Of a stretch of 64,000 nt of DNA, positions 16,328 through 24,907 are shown one piece after another. This stretch comes from Microbacterium oleivorans NBRC 103075 (GTDB lineage: Bacteria > Actinomycetota > Actinomycetes > Actinomycetales > Microbacteriaceae), in assembly GCF_001552475.1 (NCBI RefSeq), contig NZ_BCRG01000011.1, positions 62,001 through 126,000 on the forward strand, in the 5' to 3' direction. The notes beneath the pieces are model-generated. The model did no database searches, was not told where the DNA came from, and saw only the letters and a program-made list of their open reading frames with translations. A program made the position numbers and the translations under genes. The first letter of the stretch is position 1. Every line of letters starts with the position of its first letter.

Positions 16328-16957
16328 TCAGAGCCCGAGAGCGCGTTCGAGCTTCGAACCCGATGCCGAGACCTCTCCCCCGGCAGCACGGACCAGAACG
16401 TCCGCGGCGTCGAAGAGCACTTCTCGGGCCGCGGCATCCGTCGGCGCAGCGGGGCCCAATTCGAGCTCCCACTCCCGCCACGACCTGTCGACATCGCGTC
16501 GGACATCGGTGGCAGTGACGCGGTCGTCGACGAACTCGGCGACGAGCTCGCCCGATGCGTCGAGCAGCGCGTACGCCGTGCGTGCGTTGCGGATGCGCGC
16601 GAGGGGTGCGAACGGCGGGGCCGCGATCTCCGCCAGTGCCGCCTCGATCGCCGGCGGGACGACGACGTGTTCCGAGTCCCCTTCGTCGAGTGGCCAGCGG
16701 GACTCCGCCTTGCCCTCGGGCGTCACGCGCTTGATGTGCCAGCCCTCGTCGGGGCCGCCGCTGCGGCGGCGGAGCGCGACCCTCGCCCGTCCGAGCGCGC
16801 CGTCGTGGGTGTCGAGGTAGTGCGCGTCGAGCTCACGCGGCTCCGCCTCGCCGACGACGGCGACGCCGGGAAGCTGCGCCCAATCGGGCAGCGGCGTCCC
16901 GGCGTCGACGTCGTAGGTGCGCTCGATCTCGAGCGAGTGCTCCGGCTCAGTCGTCAA
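16328..16957 (-). CDS. CYTH-domain phosphohydrolase-like protein
   Basis: The protein begins with the CYTH signature EIERTYDV, which carries the ExE metal ligands, and continues through conserved R/K and E positions (RVALRRRSGG, WHIKRVT, RTAYAL, EWELELG). CYTH proteins hydrolyse triphosphates such as thiamine triphosphate or act on polyphosphate. A TTG at 16957 gives 209 residues and overlaps the upstream small gene by 11 bases; an ATG at 17014 would overlap far more. No good ribosome-binding site distinguishes these, so the start is uncertain. No adjacent CHAD domain is present. Confidence 0.82.
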   Translation of the reverse strand: MTTEPEHSLEIERTYDVDAGTPLPDWAQLPGVAVVGEAEPRELDAHYLDTHDGALGRARVALRRRSGGPDEGWHIKRVTPEGKAESRWPLDEGDSEHVVVPPAIEAALAEIAAPPFAPLARIRNARTAYALLDASGELVAEFVDDRVTATDVRRDVDRSWREWELELGPAAPTDAAAREVLFDAADVLVRAAGGEVSASGSKLERALGL

Positions 16958-17189
16958 GAGTCGAACGGTCGTCGCGCTCGTCGGCTGACGGGTCGATGTC
17001 GTCCTGTGCAGCAACGAAGTGGAAGTCGGCGGACGTGGGTCCGTCGGCCTCCCCCGTGTTCTCGTCGGCGCCGGAGCGCTCGTAGGTGATCTGCGTCTCG
17101 CTGTAGGGCAGGATCAGGCGATCCGTGTCCTCTTCGAGCGGGATGACCTGGCCGTCGAGCGGGCCGCCGTGAAGTCGTGCAATAGCCAT
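16947..17189 (-). CDS. Small acidic hypothetical protein, 80 residues
   Basis: The ATG at 17189 has GGAGG about seven bases upstream. The protein starts MAIARLHGGPLDGQVIPLEE, a pattern of short actinobacterial proteins of unknown function, and its C-terminal third is strongly acidic (DDIDPSADERDD). It overlaps the CYTH gene by 11 bases, so the two probably form a unit. No known domain was recognised. Confidence 0.65.
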   Translation of the reverse strand: MAIARLHGGPLDGQVIPLEEDTDRLILPYSETQITYERSGADENTGEADGPTSADFHFVAAQDDIDPSADERDDRSTLDD

Positions 17190-17278
17190 GTTGTGTACCT
17201 CCGACACCGACTGTAATCGCGTGAGCGACTGAGCCCCGTCGCCTTGTCAGCATGCCGGAGCAGTGATATCCATCCGGG

Positions 17279-19795
17279 TCAGACGATCGGCGGCGTGTGC
17301 CAGATGCGGTCGATGTAGTCGCGCATCGACCGGTCGGAGGAGAAGAACCCGCACCGCGCGACGTTGAGGATCGCGGCGCGTGTCCAGGCATCCTGATCGG
17401 CGTACAGGGCATCGACACGCTTCTGAGCGGCGATGTAGTCGGTGTAGTCCGCGAGCGCCATGAACGGGTCGTGGTGGGTCAGGTTGGTCACGACGGGCTC
17501 GAACACCGATGTGTCCCCGCCCGAGAACGCGCCCGAGGAGATGAGCTCGAGCGCACGGGACAGGTTCTCGTCTGCGCGCACGAAGTCGATCGGGTGATAT
17601 CCACGGGACTGCAGATCTGCGACCTCGGGCTCCGCCATGCCGAACAGGAAGAAGTTGTCGTCACCCACGAGCTCTCGGATCTCGACGTTGGCGCCGTCGT
17701 CCGTGCCGATCGTGAGCGCGCCGTTGAGAGCGAACTTCATGTTGCCGGTGCCCGACGCCTCCTTGCCCGCGAGCGAGATCTGCTCGGAGAGGTCTGCGGC
17801 CGGGACGACACGCTCGGCGAGCGTCACGTTGTAGTTCGGCGGGAACAGGACCTTGAGACGCCCCTCGACCCGCGGGTCGTCGTTGACGACGGAACCCACC
17901 GCATTGATCAGATGGATGATGCGCTTCGCCATCGCGTAGCCGGGAGCCGCCTTCGCCCCGAACACGAAGGTGCGCGGCGTGACCTGGTCGGCCGTGACGC
18001 GACCCGAGGCGATCGCGTCGTACTCGGTGATGATGTGGAGGAGCTTCAGCGTCTGACGCTTGTACTCGTGGAGGCGCTTCACCATGACGTCGAGCAAGTG
18101 GTCGTCGGCCACGGTCAGGCCGTCGCGCTCGGCGAGGGTGCGGGCGAGGACGCGCTTGTTGGCCGCCTTCACGGCCCGGAATGCCGAGCGGAACTCCGCA
18201 TCATCGGCGTAGTCCTCCAGCTCGCGGAGCCGGTCGAGGTCGGTGAGCCACCCCGCACCGATCGTGTCGGTGATGAGTCGCGACAGTCCCGGGTTCGCCA
18301 GTCGGACGAAGCGTCGCGGCGTGACCCCGTTGGTGACGTTTGTGAACTTGCCCGGGAAGAACTCGTCGAAGTCCGGCAGGACCTTCTCCCGGAGCAGCTG
18401 CGAGTGGAGCTCGGCGACACCGTTCACCTTCGACCCGGCGACGGTCGCCAAGAACGCCATACGCACCGACCCGTCCGGCGAGATGATCGACATGCGCTGG
18501 ACACGGTCGGCATCACCTGCGAAGCGCTCCCGGACCTGCTCGAGGAACTCGTCGTTGATCCGGTAGATGATCTCCAGGTGGCGCGGGAGGAGCCGCCCGA
18601 GCAGGTCCGCCGACCAGACCTCGAGCGCTTCGGGCAGCAGGGTGTGGCACGTGTAGGCGAAACACTGCTGGGTGATCTGCCAGGCGGCATCCCACTCGAG
18701 CTTCCGCTCGTCGACCAACACGCGCATGAGCTCGGGCACGCCGATCACGGGGTGGGTGTCGTTGAGCTGGAAGATGACTCGCTCCGGCAGATGCGTCACG
18801 TCGAAGTCGCTCGGCAGGATCAGGTTGACGAAGTCGCTGATGGATGCGGCGACGAAGAAGTACTGCTGCTGGAGGCGAAGCTCCTTGCCCTGCGGGGTGG
18901 AGTCTTCGGGGTAGAGGACCTTCGAGATGTTCTCGGCATAGGTCTGCGCGCGGACGGCCTCCTGGTAGTCGCCGGCGTTGAACACACGCAGGTCGAAGCC
19001 CTTCGTGGCCTGCGCGCTCCAGAGCCGGAGCGTGTTCACGCGGCCATTGTGGTACCCGGGGACCATGTAGTTGTACGGCACGGCAAGCACGTTCCAGGAC
19101 GGCTCCCACCGCGTGCGGGTGACGCCCTCGTCGTCGTAGGTCTCGGTGTGGCCGCCGAAGGAGATCGTCTGCGCAGCCTCGGGGTGCGGGAACTCCCACG
19201 GCGAGCCGAGCGCGAGCCAGGAGTCCGCCTGCTCGACCTGCTGGCCGTTGACGAACGTCTGGCGGAAAATGCCGTACTCGTACCGGATGCCATAGCCGAT
19301 GCTCGGGACACCGAGCGTCGCGAGCGAGTCGATGAAGCATGCCGCGAGCCGGCCGAGGCCGCCGTTGCCGAGGCCGGGCTCGACCTCGAGGGCACGGACG
19401 TCCTCGAGGTCGAGGCCGCAGGCAACGAGTGCCTCGGCGGCGATGTCGGTCAGGCCCGTGGCGAGCAGGTTGTTGTCGAGCTGACGCCCGAGCAGGTACT
19501 CCGCTGACAGGTAGGCGACGCCCTTCGACTGCATCGTGCGCTGACGACGGACATCCTCCAGCCATCGCGCCATGAGGTAGTCGCGAACCGTCGCGGCGAG
19601 CGCGAAATAACGGTCGTTGGCCGTCGACGTCGATAGCGCGACGCCGCGACCGTTGTTGAGGTTGCGGAGATATTGCGTCACGAAGCCGTCGACGGTGGGC
19701 TCGGGTGCCTGCACGGGGGCGAGGGCGATCGGGTGGCTCGGTTGAAGGCGCGGGTTCTTCACGGTTCGACGGTACACACCCTTGGCCCGCGACAC
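17279..19795 (-). CDS. glgP: Glycogen/maltodextrin phosphorylase
   Basis: It releases glucose 1-phosphate from alpha-1,4-glucans. The 838-residue protein is of normal length for bacterial GT35 enzymes. It shows GVAYLSAEYLLGRQL near residue 92, the glycine-rich GLGNGGLGRLAACF stretch near residue 140, RFVRLANPGLSR, and the pyridoxal phosphate site EASGTGNMKFALNG with its lysine near residue 690, followed by TIGTDDGANVEI. Starts are all GTG: 19795 is used here, but 19762 (33 bases in) fits the family N-terminus as well. Neither has a clear ribosome-binding site. It is flanked by unrelated genes. Confidence 0.94.
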   Translation of the reverse strand: MSRAKGVYRRTVKNPRLQPSHPIALAPVQAPEPTVDGFVTQYLRNLNNGRGVALSTSTANDRYFALAATVRDYLMARWLEDVRRQRTMQSKGVAYLSAEYLLGRQLDNNLLATGLTDIAAEALVACGLDLEDVRALEVEPGLGNGGLGRLAACFIDSLATLGVPSIGYGIRYEYGIFRQTFVNGQQVEQADSWLALGSPWEFPHPEAAQTISFGGHTETYDDEGVTRTRWEPSWNVLAVPYNYMVPGYHNGRVNTLRLWSAQATKGFDLRVFNAGDYQEAVRAQTYAENISKVLYPEDSTPQGKELRLQQQYFFVAASISDFVNLILPSDFDVTHLPERVIFQLNDTHPVIGVPELMRVLVDERKLEWDAAWQITQQCFAYTCHTLLPEALEVWSADLLGRLLPRHLEIIYRINDEFLEQVRERFAGDADRVQRMSIISPDGSVRMAFLATVAGSKVNGVAELHSQLLREKVLPDFDEFFPGKFTNVTNGVTPRRFVRLANPGLSRLITDTIGAGWLTDLDRLRELEDYADDAEFRSAFRAVKAANKRVLARTLAERDGLTVADDHLLDVMVKRLHEYKRQTLKLLHIITEYDAIASGRVTADQVTPRTFVFGAKAAPGYAMAKRIIHLINAVGSVVNDDPRVEGRLKVLFPPNYNVTLAERVVPAADLSEQISLAGKEASGTGNMKFALNGALTIGTDDGANVEIRELVGDDNFFLFGMAEPEVADLQSRGYHPIDFVRADENLSRALELISSGAFSGGDTSVFEPVVTNLTHHDPFMALADYTDYIAAQKRVDALYADQDAWTRAAILNVARCGFFSSDRSMRDYIDRIWHTPPIV

Positions 19796-19862
19796 CGAGC
19801 AGATGCGTCAGAGTTCACACAGCGGTGACGAGGCGGAGACGCGTGGCGCTGGCCCGCGCGGG

Positions 19863-20879
19863 TCAGTCGGTGCTGCGCTCGGCCGCGAGAGCTTCCCGCG
19901 CTGCGTGAAGCTCATCTGCCGCGGCCTTCACCTGGTCCTCCGCGGTCTGGACCCGGCGCTCGATGAGCGTGGTCGCACCGTGGACCCGGCGGACCCGGTC
20001 CTCGCTCTCGAGCGTCGCGGTCACGATGTACGACGACGCGATGAGGATCACCTGGCACGAGAGGTTGATCCACAGGAGCAGCGCGATGAGAGACGCGAAC
20101 GACGCCAGGAGAGGGTTGGAGCCCGCTCCTCCGACGAACAGGCTCGACAGCTGCTGGAGCACGGTGAGCCCGACTCCGCCGATGAGCGCTCCCGTCCAGA
20201 GCGCGCGTGCCGGCGCGCGGACGCCGGAGAGCGCGCGGAACAGCAGCGCGACGACGGCGGTGTCGAGCGCGAAGGTGACCAGGATGCCTACCACGGCGCT
20301 GACGCCGACGGTCAGCGGATTGTCGGCCGAGACTCCCACGACACCGGCAACGAGGCCGACGCCGGCCGTGCCGAGGACCGTCGCGGCGGCGGCGGCAACC
20401 AGTCCGACACCGATGACGACGGCGAGCACGAGGTTCCGGCCGAGGACGATGAAGACGAGTGTGTCGTCGTGGATCTTGTCTGCGATCGTCCGCAGAGCGG
20501 TCCGGAGCGAGCCGATCGCACCGATCGCCGCGAGGATGAGGCCGACGAGTGAGAGCACTCCGGCGAGCGAGAAGGCGATGGGCTGGCTGAGGTTTTCGGT
20601 CTTGATGATCCCGCCCTCGCCCACGAGACCGGGGATGACGCCGTCGACGGCGTCGATGAGGCTCTGCCATGCCTGCGGGTTGCCGGCGAGCCAGAGAGCC
20701 GCCATCGAGAAGCCCAGCAGGACCCCGGCGAACACGCTGAAGAGCGTGCGGTAGGTGACGCTGTCGGCGAGGAGCGGCCCGCGGCGTTCGCTGTATCGGA
20801 GGTAGGCGCGAACGACCCGCAAGGACAGCGCGCGAGCGATCAGGCGCGGAACGAGCGGGGTCTTGGTGTCGTCGGCCAT
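19863..20879 (-). CDS. YihY/BrkB-family integral membrane protein
   Basis: The 338-residue protein has the family N-terminus (ADSVTYRTLFSVFAGVL, corresponding to the conserved A/Y-S/T core), then about six transmembrane segments between residues 45 and 290. The C-terminal 50 residues are charged and helical (RRVQTAEDQVKAAADELHAAREAL) and should form a coiled coil in the cytoplasm. YihY was once called ribonuclease BN by mistake; its transport substrate is unknown. The ATG at 20879 is the only reasonable start. It stands alone. Confidence 0.88.
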   Translation of the reverse strand: MADDTKTPLVPRLIARALSLRVVRAYLRYSERRGPLLADSVTYRTLFSVFAGVLLGFSMAALWLAGNPQAWQSLIDAVDGVIPGLVGEGGIIKTENLSQPIAFSLAGVLSLVGLILAAIGAIGSLRTALRTIADKIHDDTLVFIVLGRNLVLAVVIGVGLVAAAAATVLGTAGVGLVAGVVGVSADNPLTVGVSAVVGILVTFALDTAVVALLFRALSGVRAPARALWTGALIGGVGLTVLQQLSSLFVGGAGSNPLLASFASLIALLLWINLSCQVILIASSYIVTATLESEDRVRRVHGATTLIERRVQTAEDQVKAAADELHAAREALAAERSTD

Positions 20880-20941
20880 ACGTTCACGCTAGCTATGGAC
20901 CGAACCTGCCCGAACTCCCTTGCGTCGCGGCGATGGATCTG

Positions 20942-21463
20942 TCACAGACCGAGTCGCTCGACGAGCGCACCGCCAACGAGGATCCCCACCCACGCACCGA
21001 GCAGCATCCACGGTCCGAACGCGACAGCGGTGCGGCGACCGGCGCGTCGGGTGGCGATCAGGAGAGCGCCGTAGACACCCCCGAGGGCGAACCCTGCGAA
21101 CACGCCGACGGCGAGCGCCGACCATCCGGCCCAGCCGAGGGCGATCCCGATGACTCCGGCGAGCTTGACGTCTCCCCCGCCCATCCCGCCGCCGGCGGCG
21201 CGCAGCAGGAGGTAGAACAGGAAGAGCGCCGCGCCGCCGATCACCGCGCGGAGCAAGGACGACCAGGGTGCGCCCGCGAGGCACGCGACGAGCAGGAGCA
21301 CGAGGAAGGCCGGATACCCCGGCAGCACCCACGCATTGGGGAGACGGTGCGTGCGGGCGTCGATGACTCCGAGCACGACCGAGGCGAGGGCGAACCACAG
21401 GTAGGCGAGCGCCACGGCGACGAGCCCGACCGTCCCCCACACGCCGATGAACGGGGCGAGCAC
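20942..21463 (-). CDS. Short type IV prepilin peptidase (A24 family, catalytic part only)
   Basis: This 173-residue membrane protein carries both catalytic aspartate motifs of A24 aspartic proteases: DARTHRLPN near residue 35 and GGGMGGGDVKL near residue 95, within about six membrane segments. It lacks the N-terminal methylase domain of full PilD, as do TadV/CpaA-type peptidases. The start is a GTG at 21463, three bases from the stop of the DUF1905 gene, so they are co-transcribed. No pilin or tad genes lie in the window, so its substrate must be encoded elsewhere. Confidence 0.88.
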   Translation of the reverse strand: MLAPFIGVWGTVGLVAVALAYLWFALASVVLGVIDARTHRLPNAWVLPGYPAFLVLLLVACLAGAPWSSLLRAVIGGAALFLFYLLLRAAGGGMGGGDVKLAGVIGIALGWAGWSALAVGVFAGFALGGVYGALLIATRRAGRRTAVAFGPWMLLGAWVGILVGGALVERLGL

Positions 21464-21466
21464 GCG

Positions 21467-21763
21467 TCAGCCGTCGAAGACGTCGAGTCGCGCGTGGACC
21501 GTGTCCCCGTCGGAGATGCCCTCGCGTTCGCGGACCGACCGTTTCAGCGGGAGGACGTAGACCCCTCGGCTCGCGTCGGGGAAGATCGACGTCCGCCACG
21601 TCGACGCGCCGATCGTGACCTGCACCGGGACCGACCCGAAGCCTCGTCCCGGACGCGGGACGTCGCGGATGTCCGCGCTGACCTCCTCCGGAAGCGGCAC
21701 GAAGTACCAGTCGTCCCTCCGCGACTCCCAGCGGAACAGCACTCCAGCGACGTCGACGATCAT
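21467..21763 (-). CDS. DUF1905-domain protein
   Basis: The 98-residue protein has the DUF1905 pattern: FRWESRRDDWYFVPLP, a GFGSVPVQVTIG core and the final LPLKRSVREREGISDGDTV segment. The family is a small beta-barrel of unknown function, often alone or fused to YdeI-like regions. It is the first gene of a two-gene unit with the prepilin peptidase. Confidence 0.8.
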   Translation of the reverse strand: MIVDVAGVLFRWESRRDDWYFVPLPEEVSADIRDVPRPGRGFGSVPVQVTIGASTWRTSIFPDASRGVYVLPLKRSVREREGISDGDTVHARLDVFDG

Positions 21764-21819
21764 GCGGTCACGCTAGCGAGTTCGCACGGACGGGGCGGGA
21801 GGCATCCCCACCCCGGTGA

Positions 21820-22806
21820 TCACCACTGCGGGTGGATGTCGGCCCGGAGCCTGCGGTCGTAGACGTCGGCGACCGCGGCAGCGAACGTGTCGAGGGTTGC
21901 GGGGTCGATCAGCCCCGCTGCCGCGTTCGATTGCGCCTGGGCAGTCGTCCGCGCGCCGGGGATGACGGAGGTGACGCCGGGACGGGAAGCGATCCAGGCG
22001 AGGGATGCCGCGGGGAGCGACACCCCGTCGGGAAGAGCGGCGCTCAACTCGTCCGCGGCGACGAGGCCCGTCTCGTAGTCGACGCCGGAGAACGTCTCGC
22101 CCCGGTCGAAGGCTTCGCCGTTGCGGTTGTAGGAGCGGTGATCGTTGCCGGCGAACGAGGTCGACGCCGTGTACCGACCGCTGAGCAGACCCGAAGCGAG
22201 CGGAACGCGGGCGAAGATGGCTACGCCGGCAGCGTCCGCGGCCGGCAGGACCTCGTCAAGGGGCTTCAGCCGGAAGGGGTTGAAGATGATCTGAACGTTC
22301 GTGATCCCGGGGCGCGAGATGGCCGAGAGCGCCTGTGCGCAGGTTTCGACGGAGACGCCGTAGGCGGCGATCGCCCCGTCGGCAACCAGAGCGTCGAGCG
22401 CGTCGTACGTCTCGTCGGCGTCGATCACCGCGGACGGCGGACAGTGCAGCTGCACGAGGTCGAGGGTGTCGACGCCCAGATTGCTGCGCGAGCGATCGGT
22501 CCAGGCCCGGAAGTTCCCGGCAGTGTAGTTCTCGGGCACCTGGTCCATGCGGCGGCCCATCTTGGTCGCGACCGTGATTCCATGGCCGGGGTGTTCCGCG
22601 AGGAAGCGGCCGATCAGGGTCTCACTGCGTCCGTCGCCGTAGACGTCGGCGGTGTCGAAGAGGGTGACGCCCGCCTCGACGGAGGTCGCGAGGACGTCCA
22701 GGGCGTCGGCCTCCGAGACATCGCCCCAGTCCGCCCCGAGTTGCCAGGTACCGAGGCCGATGGTGGAGACGGAACGGCCGGTGGCGGCGAGGGGGCGCTG
22801 ATGCAT
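21820..22806 (-). CDS. Aldo/keto reductase
   Basis: A TIM-barrel NADPH-dependent reductase of 328 residues. It has the opening strand STIGLGTWQLG, the catalytic DTADVYGDGRSE with the active-site aspartate and tyrosine, KMGR with the lysine, and LVQLHCPP with the histidine. The ATG at 22806 matches the family N-terminus; three extra codons are possible upstream. It ends next to a LysR gene on the same strand. The natural substrate is not readable. Confidence 0.92.
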   Translation of the reverse strand: MHQRPLAATGRSVSTIGLGTWQLGADWGDVSEADALDVLATSVEAGVTLFDTADVYGDGRSETLIGRFLAEHPGHGITVATKMGRRMDQVPENYTAGNFRAWTDRSRSNLGVDTLDLVQLHCPPSAVIDADETYDALDALVADGAIAAYGVSVETCAQALSAISRPGITNVQIIFNPFRLKPLDEVLPAADAAGVAIFARVPLASGLLSGRYTASTSFAGNDHRSYNRNGEAFDRGETFSGVDYETGLVAADELSAALPDGVSLPAASLAWIASRPGVTSVIPGARTTAQAQSNAAAGLIDPATLDTFAAAVADVYDRRLRADIHPQW

Positions 22807-22816
22807 GCGCCTCACC

Positions 22817-23785
22817 CTACTTCGCCCCGGGCGCCCCGGAGCCTGCGGTCGTCATCTCCGCGACGGCGGATTCGAGGTGTCGAAGCACTGTCGCGACCGC
22901 GGGCACGCGGGCCGCGCCACGCGCAGAGACGGCGTGCAACTCGCGCCGGTCCCCGGAGGCCAGCGGACGCGTCACGACACCCGCCACGAGGGGGAAGGAT
23001 GCCACCGCCAGCCGAGGAAGCGTCGCGACGCCGACCTGCTGCGCGACGAGTTGCTCGACGGCCGCCACATTGTCGGTCTCGAAGCGGATTCGGGGAAGGA
23101 ACCCGGATCGGGCGCACGAATCGAGCAGGTGGCTGCGGCACCGCGGGCATCCTGCGATCCAGTCGTCGGCGGCGAGCGCTTCGAGTTCGACGACGTCGTC
23201 CGTCGTGCGAGGGTGCCCCTCGGGGAGGACGAGCAGCAGATCTTCCGCTCCGATGCGGCGGGCGTCGAGGCCCCGGATGCTGTCGCCGTGGGCATCCGTC
23301 CCCCCACCCGGGTGGCTGAACGTCAGCGCGATGTCTGCCCGGTCGGCCCGGACGGCGGCGACCGCTTCGGGGGGCTCCGCCTCCACGTACGTGAGCGATA
23401 CGCCCGGGTCGGTTTCTGCGAGGCGCCGCATGAGCCGTGGCAGGACGGTCGGCGACGCGGACGGGAAGCCCACGAGCCGGACCGTGCCCGTCCGTCCCCC
23501 GCTCAGATCGGCGAGCTCTCCCGCCACCGCACCGAGTGCCGTCGTGATGGAGGCCGCGTGCCGAGCGAGGATGCGTCCTGCTTCGGTGAGCCGCATCCGT
23601 CTGCCGACGCGTTCCACGACGGCCATGCCGAGCCGCGACTCGAGGCGGCGGAGCTGCTGACTCACGGCCGGCTGGCTGTAGCCGAGCGCGGCAGCCGCGG
23701 CGGTCACGGAGCCCGTGTCGCCGACGGCTTTCACGATCCGGAGCTCAGCGACGGACAGGTCGGGGAGGGAGGTGGGCACCTGCAC
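22817..23785 (-). CDS. LysR-family transcriptional regulator
   Basis: The N-terminal helix-turn-helix is typical (LRIVKAVGDTGSVTAAAAALG, then SQPAVSQQLRRLESRLG), and the remaining 230 residues are the periplasmic-binding-like effector domain, with a CPRCRSH cysteine pair near residue 210. It is divergent from the class V aminotransferase, with a 19-bp imperfect palindrome in between, so it probably controls that gene and itself. The start is a GTG at 23785 or 23779 with no clear Shine-Dalgarno site. The effector is unknown. Its stop is 10 bases from the aldo/keto reductase start. Confidence 0.88.
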   Translation of the reverse strand: MQVPTSLPDLSVAELRIVKAVGDTGSVTAAAAALGYSQPAVSQQLRRLESRLGMAVVERVGRRMRLTEAGRILARHAASITTALGAVAGELADLSGGRTGTVRLVGFPSASPTVLPRLMRRLAETDPGVSLTYVEAEPPEAVAAVRADRADIALTFSHPGGGTDAHGDSIRGLDARRIGAEDLLLVLPEGHPRTTDDVVELEALAADDWIAGCPRCRSHLLDSCARSGFLPRIRFETDNVAAVEQLVAQQVGVATLPRLAVASFPLVAGVVTRPLASGDRRELHAVSARGAARVPAVATVLRHLESAVAEMTTAGSGAPGAK

Positions 23786-23811
23786 ATATAACGCGAAGTC
23801 ATGTCGTCGAT

Positions 23812-23830
23812 GCAATACCTGCGGTAGTGC
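23812..23830. promoter_or_regulatory. Candidate LysR operator
   Basis: GCAATAC and GTAGTGC form an inverted repeat with one mismatch and a 5-base centre, in the 74-bp space between the divergent lysR and aminotransferase starts. LysR proteins bind such dyads. Confidence 0.5.
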
Positions 23831-23859
23831 TATTCCGTCCCGATCGAGACCATGGAGTC

Positions 23860-24900
23860 ATGGCCCTCTCCCCCGCAGCCGTCCGCGCATCTTTCCCCGA
23901 TGTGCGCGGCTACGTCGCGGCGTGCACCGCGGGCATCCCCTCGCACGCCACCCGAGCGGCCGTGCGAGACGACCTCGACCTCCTCCCCGACCCCGTGCGT
24001 TATGCGGAGATCGCCGAGCGGTGCCGGATCTCGTTCGCGCGGCTCGTCGGGGTCGCGCCGGACGCGGTGGCCCTCGGCGCGCAGACCTCGGCGTTGGTGA
24101 GCCTCATCGCGGCATCCCTCCCCGACGGCTCCGTCGTCGTGTGCCCCGAGGGCGAGTTCTCTTCGCTCGTTCTACCGTTCGTCCACGCCGGCCGCGGCAT
24201 CACCGTCCGGTCCGTGCCGTTGGCCGCGCTCGCGGACGCGATCGTGGAGGGCGACGCCCTGGTCGCGTTCTCGATCGTCCAGTCCGCCACGGGGGCCGTC
24301 GCCGACGCCGACGCGATCATCGCCGCGGCGCACACCCACGGGGTGCGGACCCTCTGCGACGCCACCCAGGCCGTCGGATGGATGCCGGTGAAGGCCGCGG
24401 AGTACGACGCGCTCGTCTGCCACGCGTACAAGTGGCTGTGCGCACCGCGCGGCGTCGCCTTCCTGACTCTCGGCGAGGGTTTCGCGGCCACGATCTCGCC
24501 GCGGCAGGCCGGCTGGTACGCCGGATCGGACCCGTGGGCGTCGTGCTACGGAGCGGATGCGGCACTGGCGGCATCCGCCCGACGGTTCGACGTCTCCCCC
24601 GCATGGCAGGCCTTCGTCGGGGCGGAGCCCGCGCTGGCCCTGTTCGCCGACGCCGACCCGGAGGCGCTGTGCCTGGAGGTGACCGGTCTCGCTGCGGCCC
24701 TGCGGGAGCGGCTCGATCTTCCCCAGCCGGAGCGCGCCACCCCCATCGTGACGTGGCGAGACGAGAGCGGCGCCGACATCGCGCGCCTGCGAGCGGCGGG
24801 GATCATCGCTTCGAGCCGCGCCGGGAACGCGCGCGTCGCCCTGCACGTCTTCAACGACCTGCGCGACGTCAACGACATCGCGGCCGCGCTCGCGCGCTGA
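23860..24900 (+). CDS. Class V aminotransferase / cysteine desulfurase-like protein
   Basis: It is a PLP-dependent fold-type I enzyme of 346 residues. The aspartate that holds the pyridine ring is in LCDATQAVGW (near residue 165), and the Schiff-base lysine is in CHAYKWLCAPRG (near residue 191). No mobile catalytic cysteine loop of true IscS/SufS desulfurases is seen, and the protein is about 50 residues shorter, so an aminotransferase, lyase or epimerase role (EgtE-like) is more likely. It is controlled by the adjacent LysR gene, by inference. The ATG at 23860 gives the best N-terminus. Confidence 0.82.
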   Translation: MALSPAAVRASFPDVRGYVAACTAGIPSHATRAAVRDDLDLLPDPVRYAEIAERCRISFARLVGVAPDAVALGAQTSALVSLIAASLPDGSVVVCPEGEFSSLVLPFVHAGRGITVRSVPLAALADAIVEGDALVAFSIVQSATGAVADADAIIAAAHTHGVRTLCDATQAVGWMPVKAAEYDALVCHAYKWLCAPRGVAFLTLGEGFAATISPRQAGWYAGSDPWASCYGADAALAASARRFDVSPAWQAFVGAEPALALFADADPEALCLEVTGLAAALRERLDLPQPERATPIVTWRDESGADIARLRAAGIIASSRAGNARVALHVFNDLRDVNDIAAALAR

Positions 24901-24907
24901 GCCCCCG

